Of a stretch of 64,000 bases of DNA, positions 55,134 through 63,769 are shown one piece after another; position 1 is the first letter of the stretch, and every line of letters starts with the position of its first letter. The notes beneath the pieces are model-generated. The model made no database searches, had not been told where the DNA came from, and was given only the letters and a program-made list of their open reading frames with translations. The position numbers and the translations under genes were made by a program. This stretch comes from Dyadobacter fermentans (GTDB taxonomy: Bacteria > Bacteroidota > Bacteroidia > Cytophagales > Spirosomataceae): positions 496,001-560,000 of the forward strand of contig NZ_JAHXBN010000010.1 of the NCBI RefSeq assembly GCF_019924045.1. The letters run 5' to 3'.

Positions 55134-55751
55134 TCAAATCAACCCCAACCCTGCGGCAAGTTTGATCAGCGAAGCGGTATTCGAAACTTCAAATTTGATC
55201 AGCAGGTTCTGTCGATGACTGTTCACGGTCGTGACGCTAATAAACAGCTGCTCTGCGATTTGTGGGTTGGTGAGTCCTTCGGCAATCAGTACCAGCACTT
55301 CTTTTTCACGCCTGGTTAGAAACGGTACCGTTTTAGGCGCAGTGGCCGGGGTTACCTGGTCGAATTGGACATTCATAAAATAGCCTCCTGCCTGCACTTG
55401 CGCTATGGCTTCGAGGATATCCTCCTTCCCCGAGCTTTTGATCAGATAACCCGATGCGCCGTTCTGGATCATGCGCGAGACGTAGGCCCGCTCATTGAAC
55501 GTGCTCAATGCAAGTGTTTTCACCTCCGGAAACTGGTCTTTTACCTTTTTACAAAGGTCGATGCCGCTGATGTCCGGCAGGTTGATATCGAGAAATGCTA
55601 TGTCGACTTCGTTGCTTTTCAGGAATGCGATGGCATCAATGGCGTTGGTCGCGGTTCCGACAACCTGCACCTCTTCCACGTCGGCGAGCAGCGATTTCAA
55701 TCCTTCCAATACCAGCGGATGATCGTCCACGATGAGGATTCTGACACTCAT
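55134..55751 (-). CDS. NarL/FixJ-type response regulator
   Basis: The 205-residue protein has a receiver domain with phospho-acceptor Asp55 (DIAFLDINLPDISG), the DD pair near residue 10, Lys105-region (GYLIKSSGKEDI) and a LuxR-type HTH (about 140-200, LTRREKEVLVLIAEGLTNPQIAEQLFISVTTVNSHRQNLLIKF). It is the output partner of the TPR-kinase encoded 49 bases upstream on the same strand. Targets are unknown; the palindromic region at 57802 is a candidate site. Confidence 0.92.
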   Translation of the reverse strand: MSVRILIVDDHPLVLEGLKSLLADVEEVQVVGTATNAIDAIAFLKSNEVDIAFLDINLPDISGIDLCKKVKDQFPEVKTLALSTFNERAYVSRMIQNGASGYLIKSSGKEDILEAIAQVQAGGYFMNVQFDQVTPATAPKTVPFLTRREKEVLVLIAEGLTNPQIAEQLFISVTTVNSHRQNLLIKFEVSNTASLIKLAAGLGLI

Positions 55752-55800
55752 AATTTCTTTTTATTTAGGTTAAAGCCATTTCTGGCATTGATATCAGTCG

Positions 55801-57732
55801 TTAAAGCACAATTTCAACCAGTACCGACGTGCCTTCGCCGGGTTTCGACTGGATGTCGAGCGTGCCGTTCAGGTAATCCACGCGGGCCTGCACGTTGCGA
55901 AGGCCGGCACCTTTATTCTGTTCGAGGTTTTTAATGTCAAAACCTTTGCCATTGTCCTCCACAGTTACACTCACGTGATTTTCGACCCAGGTAAGCTGTA
56001 CCTGTGCTTCACTGGCGTCGGCGTATTTGAGCACGTTGTTGAGCAGCTCCTGGATGATCCGGTAAAGGACCACTTCCACCTGCGAGTCGAGGCGCTTGTC
56101 GTCGAAACCAAAGGCCTGCATATGTACTTTCAATCTCCCCGAGGCGCTGATGCCCTCGCAAAAGTCGCTCAGTGCGTCGATTAATCCGAACCGTACAAGC
56201 GATTCGGGCATCATGCTGTGGGCAACACGGCGCATTTCACTGATTGCGCCGTCCAATTGGGTTAGGGCCCTGGTAAACGTCATGGCGCTTTCTTCGGGCA
56301 GGATTACGTTTCCTTTCACTGAGTTCAGAGTTAGTTTGATGCCTGATAATAGTCCGCCCAGACCGTCGTGCAGGTCGCGGGCTACGCGGGTGCGTTCTTC
56401 TTCCTGTCCTTTCAAAATAGAATTGGTGGCTACCAATTGCTTTTCCTGCTGCAATTGCAGTACTTCCTGCTCGGCCACGCGCTTGCGGAATGCAATGTTC
56501 CTGTAAACCAATATCGCAATTATGAGCAATCCGACAAGTCCGGCGACAAGGCCGTAAATCAACGTGGTGCGCGTTTGCTTCTCTTTTTCTAGCGTTACGA
56601 TCTGGTTCTCTTTTTGGGCCGTCAGGTATTTCGTGTCGAGCTCCTGCAATTGTTTTTGAATATCGATTCCCTGAATGGAGTCGTTCAGGATCGAGTACTT
56701 CATCAGGTAGTCGTAAGCGCCTTTGTAGTTGTTCTGGCGGGCGAGGTCGGTCGCGTAGTCCTCATAGAGTTCCACCAAATGGTCGGTCATATTGTTGGCC
56801 TCCGCGATGGTGAGTGCTTCTTTGGTGTATTTGGCCGACAGATCGATTTTTTTGGCATCCTCGGCGAGAAACATCAGCGCTCTCAGGCAGTCGAGTTCCA
56901 AAAATACATTCCCTGATTTCCTGGCAAGGTCAAGTCCTTTTTGGCCGTAGATCCAAGCCTCATCCAGGTTTTTAAGCAACCGGTTGGTGCGGCAAAGTCC
57001 TGCATAGGCTTGCGTGATGAAAATGTCCGAATGGATTTTTTCGGCAACTACCAGCCCTTCTTTGAAATGGGCGAGAGCCTCATCGTATTTTTTGAGGTTG
57101 AAATAACAACCGCCGATGTTCGTCAGGATATCGGTCAGTTGCAGGCTGTCCTTCATCGGCCGGGCAAGCTGTAATGCTTTTTGTTTGTAAACCACCGACT
57201 TATTGAAAAGATTGGCATGCTCGAAAGCTGTACCGATACTGATATAAAGCCGGGGCAGAAACTCCTTCATCCCCAACTTATCAAACTGACTGGCCGATTG
57301 CTGGTAATATTTGATCGCTTCCGTGAAATTGCCCATGTAAGTGTAACTGGCAGCTATATTGGCATAGCTCTTGCCGATATTCACCTGGTGCTTCATCCTT
57401 TTGGCTATTTCCAGGCTCTCACGGTTCAATTTCAACCCTTCCTCGAATTTTCCCTGCAAATTGAGAATATAGGTGTAGTTCGATCGGAACTTGAACCGGC
57501 CGATATCATAGTTCAATTGTTCGCTGAGGGCATCCGCCTTCAGGTAATATTTAGCGGCGCTGTCGAGGTTCTGGTTTTCGAGATACTGCCCGTATTCAAT
57601 ATACGCGAGCACGCGGTTGGTATCCTGCTTGCTGGTCTGAATGCGTTTCAGAATCGCATTGGGATCGGGGCTCTGAGCAAGCGCCGGGATGCATAAAAAG
57701 AATATAAAAAGTGTTCGCAAATATAATTTCAT
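55801..57732 (-). CDS. TPR-repeat sensor histidine kinase (HisKA_3/HATPase)
   Basis: The 643-residue protein has a signal peptide (1-19, ALAQ), about eight TPR-like helical repeats (30-370, periplasmic), one transmembrane helix (about 390-412), a coiled coil, and a HisKA_3 domain with the phospho-accepting His455 (RTRVARDLHDGLGGLLSGIKL). The ATP-binding domain has N-box QELLNNVLKYA and G-box EDNGKGFD. No periplasmic propeller is present, so it is not of the hybrid type. It probably senses protein or peptide ligands and phosphorylates the adjacent NarL-type regulator. Confidence 0.92.
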   Translation of the reverse strand: MKLYLRTLFIFFLCIPALAQSPDPNAILKRIQTSKQDTNRVLAYIEYGQYLENQNLDSAAKYYLKADALSEQLNYDIGRFKFRSNYTYILNLQGKFEEGLKLNRESLEIAKRMKHQVNIGKSYANIAASYTYMGNFTEAIKYYQQSASQFDKLGMKEFLPRLYISIGTAFEHANLFNKSVVYKQKALQLARPMKDSLQLTDILTNIGGCYFNLKKYDEALAHFKEGLVVAEKIHSDIFITQAYAGLCRTNRLLKNLDEAWIYGQKGLDLARKSGNVFLELDCLRALMFLAEDAKKIDLSAKYTKEALTIAEANNMTDHLVELYEDYATDLARQNNYKGAYDYLMKYSILNDSIQGIDIQKQLQELDTKYLTAQKENQIVTLEKEKQTRTTLIYGLVAGLVGLLIIAILVYRNIAFRKRVAEQEVLQLQQEKQLVATNSILKGQEEERTRVARDLHDGLGGLLSGIKLTLNSVKGNVILPEESAMTFTRALTQLDGAISEMRRVAHSMMPESLVRFGLIDALSDFCEGISASGRLKVHMQAFGFDDKRLDSQVEVVLYRIIQELLNNVLKYADASEAQVQLTWVENHVSVTVEDNGKGFDIKNLEQNKGAGLRNVQARVDYLNGTLDIQSKPGEGTSVLVEIVL

Positions 57733-57801
57733 CGGACCCGGAGAGTAGAATGGATGGGAAAATTACGGTGGCAAAAGTCTGAAATAAAACCTTTTAATAA
57801 T

Positions 57802-57846
57802 ATCCTATAAACATATGATTTTCGAAAAATCATGCTTTTATAGGAT
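57802..57846. promoter_or_regulatory. Nested inverted repeat in the divergent kinase/lipoprotein promoter
   Basis: Outer arms ATCCTATAAA (57802-57811) and TTTATAGGAT (57837-57846) enclose inner arms ATGATTTT (57815-57822) and AAAATCAT (57826-57833). All arms pair perfectly. It sits 70 bases upstream of the kinase start and 90 bases upstream of the divergent lipoprotein gene, fitting a control site for both. Confidence 0.55.
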
Positions 57847-57935
57847 TGATCTGCGGCTTCCGGACAGGCTACCTTTGTCACGTCGAAAGGCAAAAATTAT
57901 CTCATCCATTATCCATTTTCAAATCCAATACAGCC

Positions 57936-58361
57936 ATGAAAAAAATTACATTCTTGAAAAACATTTTTGCTCTGTTGTTGCTCTCTACGTTGATGTTCGC
58001 TTGTAAAGACAAGGACAAAGACGTATCCCCGGAACTAAGCTCAAAAGTAGCAGGGACTTATAAAGTGACCAAGTTGACAGTCGACGGCGATGATTATCCG
58101 CTCGAAGTAGCCAAGGCCAGCATTACGATCCAGCTCGACAAGTTTTCTTCGGAAGTAGTGACTGGAAAAATGAAGGTAACAATCGACGGCGACCGCGAGC
58201 CGGACGAAGACCTTGGAACCCTGAACCTGAAAAATGCCGGCAGCACAGGCATCGATATTTACGAAAACACGGAGAAAGTAGGGAACCTGAAAGATGATAA
58301 ACTGAATATTTTCGTGGTATTCGAAGGCCAGGAGGTTGAGATGGTCGCGACAAAGCAATAA
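57936..58361 (+). CDS. Lipocalin-like lipoprotein
   Basis: The 141-residue protein has a lipoprotein signal (MKKITFLKNIFALLLLSTL, Cys23 in LMFACKDKDKD). The mature part (SSKVAGTYKVTKLTVDG, FEGQEVEMVATKQ) is beta-rich and lipocalin-like by pattern. An in-frame start 30 codons earlier covers AT-rich promoter sequence and is rejected. Divergent from the kinase gene and 40 bases ahead of a secreted protein of unknown function. Function unknown. Confidence 0.72.
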   Translation: MKKITFLKNIFALLLLSTLMFACKDKDKDVSPELSSKVAGTYKVTKLTVDGDDYPLEVAKASITIQLDKFSSEVVTGKMKVTIDGDREPDEDLGTLNLKNAGSTGIDIYENTEKVGNLKDDKLNIFVVFEGQEVEMVATKQ

Positions 58362-58401
58362 GCATTACCCATACAGATTACCCTTGATTACAATTACAGC
58401 C

Positions 58402-59307
58402 ATGAAAAATAAAATCATCCCTTTTTTCCTCTATGCGTTTTGCATTGCATTCCTGAACTTTACTTTCAGCGATGAGTTTGAAGAATATGGAATCAGCCAG
58501 AAGGATATTCAGAATCGTCTCTGGAACGTTTTACAGGCTCCATCGGTAAGTGTGCCGTACTTGGGGAGTTCGGTGAAATCGGCGTGCCGCTCGCTGGCAC
58601 CCGAAGCGCAGGCAACGGCCATTAAGAAAGCAGGTGCCTTTGTGAAGACCTATTTCAGTTCCGAGGATTTTCAGAAACGTTACGCCGACGCGATCTCGAA
58701 GAAATACCCGAAACTGGAAACAACCGTGAGCGAACAACGCAAAGCAGAAATCAGGGCAAACCGATTGAAAGGTGTACAAGGGTTGCAGGCAAAGGATATG
58801 GAGCCGGTGGTGGATATTCAGATCCAGTCGGCAGAGACATTTGTGGGTATGGAAAGCATGCTCAGCAGTATTCCGGCCGAACAGCGCGCGGATTTCAAGA
58901 AGCAGATCGAGGATGGGAAGCGTAATGCTGCGTTCTTCAAGAAGATCAAACCGCTTTTGAAAACCAATATGGAGGAATTTAAAAAGCAATATGCCGAGTA
59001 CCTGGCCGCCGACGAGATCAGGCAGTCGGAGCAGACGCTGGCACGCAATGCGAAAAGCAATGCCGACGAGTACGAGAGACTAAAAGATCCGAAAAAGGTA
59101 CTCACTGCGCGCCTTACCGACTTCCTCAACCAGAGCAAAGGCGTGGATTTCGCGGCGCAGACGAAAGAAATAAATGGTCGCAAGAAGTTTGTGAATGCGG
59201 CTTACGAGGGGAGAAGCGATGTGTGGAAGTTCTGTTACCGCATGGGCGCGACGCCCACCAATACTGCCCGCGCATTTGCGCAGCAGTGGCTTACCGAGTT
59301 GAAATAA
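58402..59307 (+). CDS. Secreted hypothetical protein
   Basis: The 301-residue protein starts with MKNKIIPFFLYAFCIAFLNFTFS, a signal peptide, and is otherwise strongly helical and rich in Lys and Ala (DFKKQIEDGKRNAAFFKKIKPLL, EEFKKQYAEYLAADEIRQSEQ). No domain is recognised. It follows the lipoprotein gene by 40 bases, so the two may be co-transcribed and linked to the divergent two-component pair. An in-frame start 22 codons upstream is rejected for lack of a signal. Confidence 0.65.
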   Translation: MKNKIIPFFLYAFCIAFLNFTFSDEFEEYGISQKDIQNRLWNVLQAPSVSVPYLGSSVKSACRSLAPEAQATAIKKAGAFVKTYFSSEDFQKRYADAISKKYPKLETTVSEQRKAEIRANRLKGVQGLQAKDMEPVVDIQIQSAETFVGMESMLSSIPAEQRADFKKQIEDGKRNAAFFKKIKPLLKTNMEEFKKQYAEYLAADEIRQSEQTLARNAKSNADEYERLKDPKKVLTARLTDFLNQSKGVDFAAQTKEINGRKKFVNAAYEGRSDVWKFCYRMGATPTNTARAFAQQWLTELK

Positions 59308-59360
59308 ATTGGTTTATATAAGGATGTACAGAGAGGTGCTACTGGCTCCTTTTCTGTCTG

Positions 59361-59407
59361 ATCCGTGGTCGGCAGCGCGTTACTGTCGCCACGGATTTTT
59401 TTATTTT
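59361..59407 (+). terminator. Terminator after the secreted hypothetical gene
   Basis: ATCCGTGG (59361-59368) pairs with CCACGGAT (59389-59396), followed by TTTTTTTATTTT. Confidence 0.85.
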
Positions 59408-59452
59408 CAAGAAAATTAGGCAAAGCTATTGCATTTTAAAAAACATTAAACT

Positions 59453-59490
59453 TACTTTGTCTATCAAATAAGTATACTATTAAAAGACAA
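59453..59490 (+). promoter_or_regulatory. Shared promoter-proximal motif upstream of the membrane-oxygenase operon
   Basis: TACTTTG (59453-59459) followed by TCTATCAAATAAGTA and TACTATTAAA. The first 22 nt are identical to the copy at 53338. It is about 350 bases upstream of the first start codon; the interval is gene-free and contains the structured element at 59658-59750. Confidence 0.6.
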
Positions 59491-59657
59491 AGCTCCTGAA
59501 CCACCCTGAGCTGAGTATTAATCCAGGCATCTTAGATATGAGCACGGTTAATTTACTTTGTAAGGCCCCATTGAGGGAAGTGGTAGGGTGTACCTTCACG
59601 CTTTGTTTTCATTCCGGTTGCTGTTGTTGAAACGGCGATCCATCCCTGACATTTATC

Positions 59658-59750
59658 GGAAATATCCCGCCTGACAGTCATGGCTGATCATCTGAAATTT
59701 TCGGTGGTTGGCGATTTCAGTTGCCGGCTGTGCTGTCCCGGGGTATTTCC
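59658..59750 (+). ncRNA. Candidate structured leader RNA (copy 2, membrane-oxygenase leader)
   Basis: Outer stem GGAAATATCCCG (59658-59669) with CGGGGTATTTCC (59739-59750), one G-U pair; 3-nt/1-nt internal loop; GACAG (59673-59677) with CTGTC (59733-59737); inner hairpin CTGAAAT (59692-59698) with ATTTCAG (59714-59720) whose loop includes TTTCGGTGGTTG. The 15 nt AATTTTCGGTGGTTG are identical to copy 1, while all the stems have changed with compensation. It ends 57 bases before the small membrane protein gene. Confidence 0.55.
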
Positions 59751-59807
59751 GCACCCATATTATCTGCTGCGTTTATACTAGACCGGTACTACTACACTAC
59801 TTGCAAT

Positions 59808-59930
59808 ATGTTCACATTCTCAGACGTGGTGCTGCTCGCGAGGAAGATCGCCGTCGGCATACTGCTTACATTAATTCCCTTTGTACTGATCGCCGGAGGC
59901 ATTTGGCTGGCGTGGAAATTCTTTATCTGA
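59808..59930 (+). CDS. Small single-pass membrane protein (40 residues)
   Basis: MFTFSDVVLLARKIAVGI at the start and a transmembrane helix (about 16-37) ending GGIWLAWKFFI. The reading frame extends upstream to 59721, but the 29 additional residues would begin within the structured element and lack any membrane-protein character. It lies 32 bases upstream of the oxygenase gene and is likely co-transcribed; it could be a small subunit of that enzyme, which is inference from position only. Confidence 0.5.
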   Translation: MFTFSDVVLLARKIAVGILLTLIPFVLIAGGIWLAWKFFI

Positions 59931-59962
59931 TCGCTCATTTCACCATAAAAATTTAGTCACGC

Positions 59963-61063
59963 ATGAAAGTGGATAATGCATTGGCCCGGAAAATTACCCG
60001 CGACGGCCTGATCAGCGTGGTGCTTTACCTCGCGCCCATCGTTTTGATGTTTGCCAGCTTCCAGATTTTCGATTACCGGCCGTGGGAGGGAAGCAACCAG
60101 TTTCCTTTCAAAGCGCCTGCTTTTGTTGAGGCGGTTTTCAAAAACCTGAGTAGCTGGGGGTTGCCCGTGATCGTGCTCGTGCTGGGCGTGATCGAATTTG
60201 CGGCCGGCTTATATGAAAACAAATGGACCAAGAACGAGCGGATTCTGGATATTGTCTGCTTTGTGGTTCCTAAGCTGATTATCCGGCCGTTTGTCGCCTA
60301 TTTCGGATTGAAATTCCTGCCGCTGGTTCTGCCCGAAGCAAAAAATGCATTTGAATGGGTGCCATTCTGGTGGGCATTCCTGATCATAGCGGTGGCCGAT
60401 GACCTCACGCAGTACTGGTACCATCGCCTGCATCACCAGGTATCCTGGCTCTGGCGCTTCCACCGCACGCACCATTCCGCCAACTACATGGGGATGGCTA
60501 TGGCAAGTAGGCAGAACGTGATTTACACGCTGTTTTTCTCACAAACTTATCTTACCATCGCATTGACTTACCTGGGCCTGGGTTACGCGGCATTGTTTGT
60601 GAAAGTGATCAAATCGTTTATCACTACCGGTGCGCATTCGAGTATTCCCTGGGATAAGCCTTTCTATGAAATCAAATGGCTGAAACCCATCGGCTGGGTA
60701 TTGGAAAGGCTGATTTCCACTCCGGCCACACACCATGCACACCACGCCGACACGACCGACGACGGGATAGGCTATTACAAAGGAAACTTCGGTAATATGT
60801 TCTTCCTCTGGGATATCATTTTCGGGACCGGCATCATCACCCGCAAGTACCCGTCATCGTACGGCATTAAACATTACCAGGAGGAAGAATGGTACGCGCA
60901 GTTTATGTGGCCCATTTTCAAATCCAAGAAGGAAGGTAGTGAGCTGTCGCACAATGGACCGGTTGTTGGTGACGCGGTACCGGACACGCCGGAACCCATT
61001 ACGCTTCAACCTGATATTGCAACAAACACTACTGTGGCAGTGCCGACTGCCGCAGTCGCTTAA
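59963..61063 (+). CDS. Fatty acid hydroxylase/sterol desaturase superfamily membrane oxygenase
   Basis: The 366-residue, multi-pass protein carries the His-box set: YWYHRLHHQ, HRTHHS and HHAHH in STPATHHAHHADTTDDG, binding a di-iron centre. Compared with the AGMO-like protein at 44675 it lacks the C-terminal transmembrane bundle and instead has a Thr/Pro/Ala-rich tail (NTTVAVPTAAVA). Likely hydroxylates or desaturates a lipid (sphingolipid, fatty acid or carotenoid are family possibilities). Two paralogous members in one window suggest lipid-tailoring capacity. Confidence 0.85.
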   Translation: MKVDNALARKITRDGLISVVLYLAPIVLMFASFQIFDYRPWEGSNQFPFKAPAFVEAVFKNLSSWGLPVIVLVLGVIEFAAGLYENKWTKNERILDIVCFVVPKLIIRPFVAYFGLKFLPLVLPEAKNAFEWVPFWWAFLIIAVADDLTQYWYHRLHHQVSWLWRFHRTHHSANYMGMAMASRQNVIYTLFFSQTYLTIALTYLGLGYAALFVKVIKSFITTGAHSSIPWDKPFYEIKWLKPIGWVLERLISTPATHHAHHADTTDDGIGYYKGNFGNMFFLWDIIFGTGIITRKYPSSYGIKHYQEEEWYAQFMWPIFKSKKEGSELSHNGPVVGDAVPDTPEPITLQPDIATNTTVAVPTAAVA

Positions 61064-61071
61064 AATTCTCA

Positions 61072-61106
61072 GATGACCATTGGCTCGATCGGTGGTCATC
61101 TTTTTT
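61072..61106 (+). terminator. Intrinsic terminator of the membrane-oxygenase operon
   Basis: GATGACCA (61072-61079) with TGGTCATC (61093-61100), followed by TTTTTT. Confidence 0.9.
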
Positions 61107-61123
61107 ATCCCGATTTTACAGCA

Positions 61124-62539
61124 CTATCTGTTTTCGGCCGAATTGGCCAGGCACCAATCAATAATTTGGGGATACAGTTCCGTGATGGGTGCTTGTGGAG
61201 GCCTGTGACGATACAATTCAATCAGGAATTGGTTAAAGCTGTTAAATTTTTTGAATCCTCTTTCGGCCATTTTCTTCTCTACCGAGTTCACAAGAGGGGA
61301 GAAATCTGCGGCAGGCGCATTGTCAAGATACCACAGGGATACCAATGCCCAATTCATGTATTCATTGAAGCATGAGGCCGGATCCATGCTCCGGGCTCCG
61401 GGCTTGGACATGTCCACCCAGGCTGGGACGTTATTGAAAGCCTTTTTAATTTTCAATGCATATAAACCCTTTTCGGAAATTGGATTAATGAAGGCGTGAT
61501 TGAGCTCGGTGAATACCGTTGTTGCGGACCTTAGCTTTTTATAAGTGAGGTGTGACGATGTGCTGTCACCGATTTCCCGGAAAGGAAAATTAACATGTGC
61601 ATGAATTTCTTTAAATGTATCACTTTCGAGCCAGTTGACGCTCTGGGCATAGCCGGTCAGGGGTGACAAGATGATTTTGTATGAATTGAAAGCGATGCCC
61701 GGCAATCGCGAAGTCAGCCAGGTTTTAATTTGTGCTATGTCAATGTACTCACTGTAATTATGGATCAGCGAATCATAATAATGTTGGTTCGCATCGTACA
61801 GGTCCAGAAATCTGATGCTATCTGCAAAATTTTGCAGGTGATGAATGTAAGGACGGAGGGTGTTTGTCCTTTCCCATCCTGTTCTGTCATACGTTTTGGT
61901 AGGTACTATTTTTCCCGTCTGATCAAACTGATAAGAGTAGGCGTCCATTTTGAGATTGAAGTATGCCCTTCGATTTAAACTAATCAGGGAGTCCGCGATG
62001 TCAATAATTTTGCTTCGCGTGTTTTTAGGGAGACGGGCTAGAATGGTTTGATAATAGTTTGTGCCTTTGTAAATCAGTCCGTTTTCTTTGGAAACCAGAG
62101 GCGTTATTGCCAACACCAGGTTCATCAGTTCGGAGACCTTCGGTATTTCGATGGATATTTTGTCGTTATTGAGGGCGATGTAGTTGACGTCGAAATTAGC
62201 GCTTGGGATTTCAGTTTGTGCCACAATTAGTGTTTGAGCAGTATCCTTTCCGTTCAGGAGAATGGAAAATCTAACGGTTTGTCCAGGCCCAACATTGAAT
62301 TCGAGGGAGTCGGTGTCGCTGATAAAAGAGATCTTTTTTGTTTCGCCTGTTTTGACATAAGTTTCATATACGTCTTGCTTTATTTTCGGGTCTACTTGCC
62401 AATAGTCCGATTGGTATACCTTACCATCCCTGATGCTGATCAAATTTCTGCTTGATTGTAGCACAGGGTTCTGAGCGTACGCAGTGCCGAATGCCCAGTA
62501 ATAGATAGAAATGATGATCAGTGTGGTGAATCGTGCCAT
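61124..62539 (-). CDS. DUF4932-like secreted protein
   Basis: The 471-residue protein has a signal peptide (MARFTTLIIISIYYWAFGT, ending AYAQ). The core contains VFTELNHAFINPISE, at the position where DUF4932 relatives carry an HE..H-type metalloprotease-like motif; here the first His appears to be Thr, so a metal site would be degraded. This comparison is from memory of the family pattern and is tentative. The ATG at 62539 is chosen over one 18 codons upstream, which would lengthen the signal. Lower GC and less regular codon use than its neighbours. Function unknown. Confidence 0.55.
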   Translation of the reverse strand: MARFTTLIIISIYYWAFGTAYAQNPVLQSSRNLISIRDGKVYQSDYWQVDPKIKQDVYETYVKTGETKKISFISDTDSLEFNVGPGQTVRFSILLNGKDTAQTLIVAQTEIPSANFDVNYIALNNDKISIEIPKVSELMNLVLAITPLVSKENGLIYKGTNYYQTILARLPKNTRSKIIDIADSLISLNRRAYFNLKMDAYSYQFDQTGKIVPTKTYDRTGWERTNTLRPYIHHLQNFADSIRFLDLYDANQHYYDSLIHNYSEYIDIAQIKTWLTSRLPGIAFNSYKIILSPLTGYAQSVNWLESDTFKEIHAHVNFPFREIGDSTSSHLTYKKLRSATTVFTELNHAFINPISEKGLYALKIKKAFNNVPAWVDMSKPGARSMDPASCFNEYMNWALVSLWYLDNAPAADFSPLVNSVEKKMAERGFKKFNSFNQFLIELYRHRPPQAPITELYPQIIDWCLANSAENR

Positions 62540-62643
62540 CTTACATTGTCGTTTTGAGAATTTTGCCGTTTTCCAGTTTGGGGAGCAAATCACTAAAATT
62601 CAATTTAGAGCAATGATGACCAGATGTCTTTCAGCTAGTATGC

Positions 62644-63010
62644 ATGAGGTTCCTCTCGGTTATTATGCGGAGATGGCGGATGGTTTTTACAACACTCATT
62701 CAGGAAACCAACTTAACCCTGCAACAAAGTGCTTCTAAGGCAATCAACAGGCATTTGACCATTCGTAATTGGTTGATTGGCTTTTACATTGTAGAATTCG
62801 AACAGAATGGCGAAGACCGTGCGCGGTATGGACAGAGATTGGTCGAAGAGATGGAAAAAGCCTTGGATGCCGTTGGGCTAAGTGTAAGGAGCTTGAAACT
62901 GTTCAGGCAGTTCTATTTTACATATCCTCAAATTGTGCAGACAGCGTCTGCACAATTGAACGGTTTAAAACTGGCAACTTCGAACAAGCTCCCCCGGCCG
63001 ATTGGTAAAA
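62644..63010 (+). pseudogene. Truncated DUF1016 (YhcG-type) nuclease remnant
   Basis: The reading KAINRHLTIRNWLIGFYIVEFE with QNGEDRARYGQRLVEEMEKAL and GLSVRSLKLFRQFYFTYPQIVQT is the N-terminal helical domain of YhcG/DUF1016 proteins. The C-terminal PD-(D/E)XK nuclease half is missing: after about residue 118 the frame is unrelated sequence that runs antisense into the DUF1579 gene. YhcG-type proteins are linked to restriction or mobile functions in other bacteria. This is a decayed copy or an isolated N-domain. Confidence 0.7.
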
Positions 63011-63064
63011 CTGATTACGATACCCGCGAGGAACGTAGCAGAATGAACTGGCACAAATGCATGG

Positions 63065-63562
63065 TCAACCGATGCGTTTATAAACCGTTTCTGTCGCTTT
63101 ATCTTCCTGGCCTTCCGGCGAAATGTTGTAAGCCGTGATGATCAATGTGTCCGGATCCGTCAGTTCGGCAACGGTACGCCAGTTCCAGGGGGCGGGGTAT
63201 TCGGGGACGCTGTATTGTCCAAGAACAGAAAAGCCATTCCCGGTAGGGGTACCATTGGAAAGCATCATGCCTGTGCCCATGTGAAAGCTGTCGATCCAGA
63301 ATGCTTGTGCGTTGCTATTGGGGATGTCGAAACCATAAATAGCAATGCCCTGAAATGGTTTGCCGTTCAGGCTGCCCTCGTATTCGTGCAAGAGGAAGCT
63401 GCCGCCGAGGATGGCTTTGATCGTTCCCTTCATTTCGGATTCGTCGGCGAGGACGTTGGGTTCGAACCAGGTTTTGGTAATGCCCTGCCAGTTGCCTGTC
63501 AACTCTTGCAGTTGACGATGTACCCCGGCTTCCAGTGATGTTTCAAATTTGCTTTTGCTCAT
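63065..63562 (-). CDS. DUF1579 family protein
   Basis: The 165-residue protein matches DUF1579: LQELTGNWQGITKTWFEPN, MKGTIKAILGGSFLLHEYEGSLNGKPFQGIAIYGFD and SFHMGTGMMLSNG. The family is soluble, beta-barrel-like and of unknown function. It is divergent from the GlxA-type gene with 207 bases between them, so both may share control. Confidence 0.82.
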   Translation of the reverse strand: MSKSKFETSLEAGVHRQLQELTGNWQGITKTWFEPNVLADESEMKGTIKAILGGSFLLHEYEGSLNGKPFQGIAIYGFDIPNSNAQAFWIDSFHMGTGMMLSNGTPTGNGFSVLGQYSVPEYPAPWNWRTVAELTDPDTLIITAYNISPEGQEDKATETVYKRIG

Positions 63563-63769
63563 AAGTATTCAGATTTAGTTTACCAGGAAAGGTACCCGAG
63601 CGCATTCGTGCGTTCATGGCAAATTATTGTCAATATATTCATTCAAAATTTGACAAAAATGCGATGGGAAGCAACTGCTTAAAGCGCCAACCGGGAGGGG
63701 TATTTGGGACAAAATTTCTATATTGGTGCCCGCTTTGACCTGAATGTCAAAGATTAAACCATCAACAAC

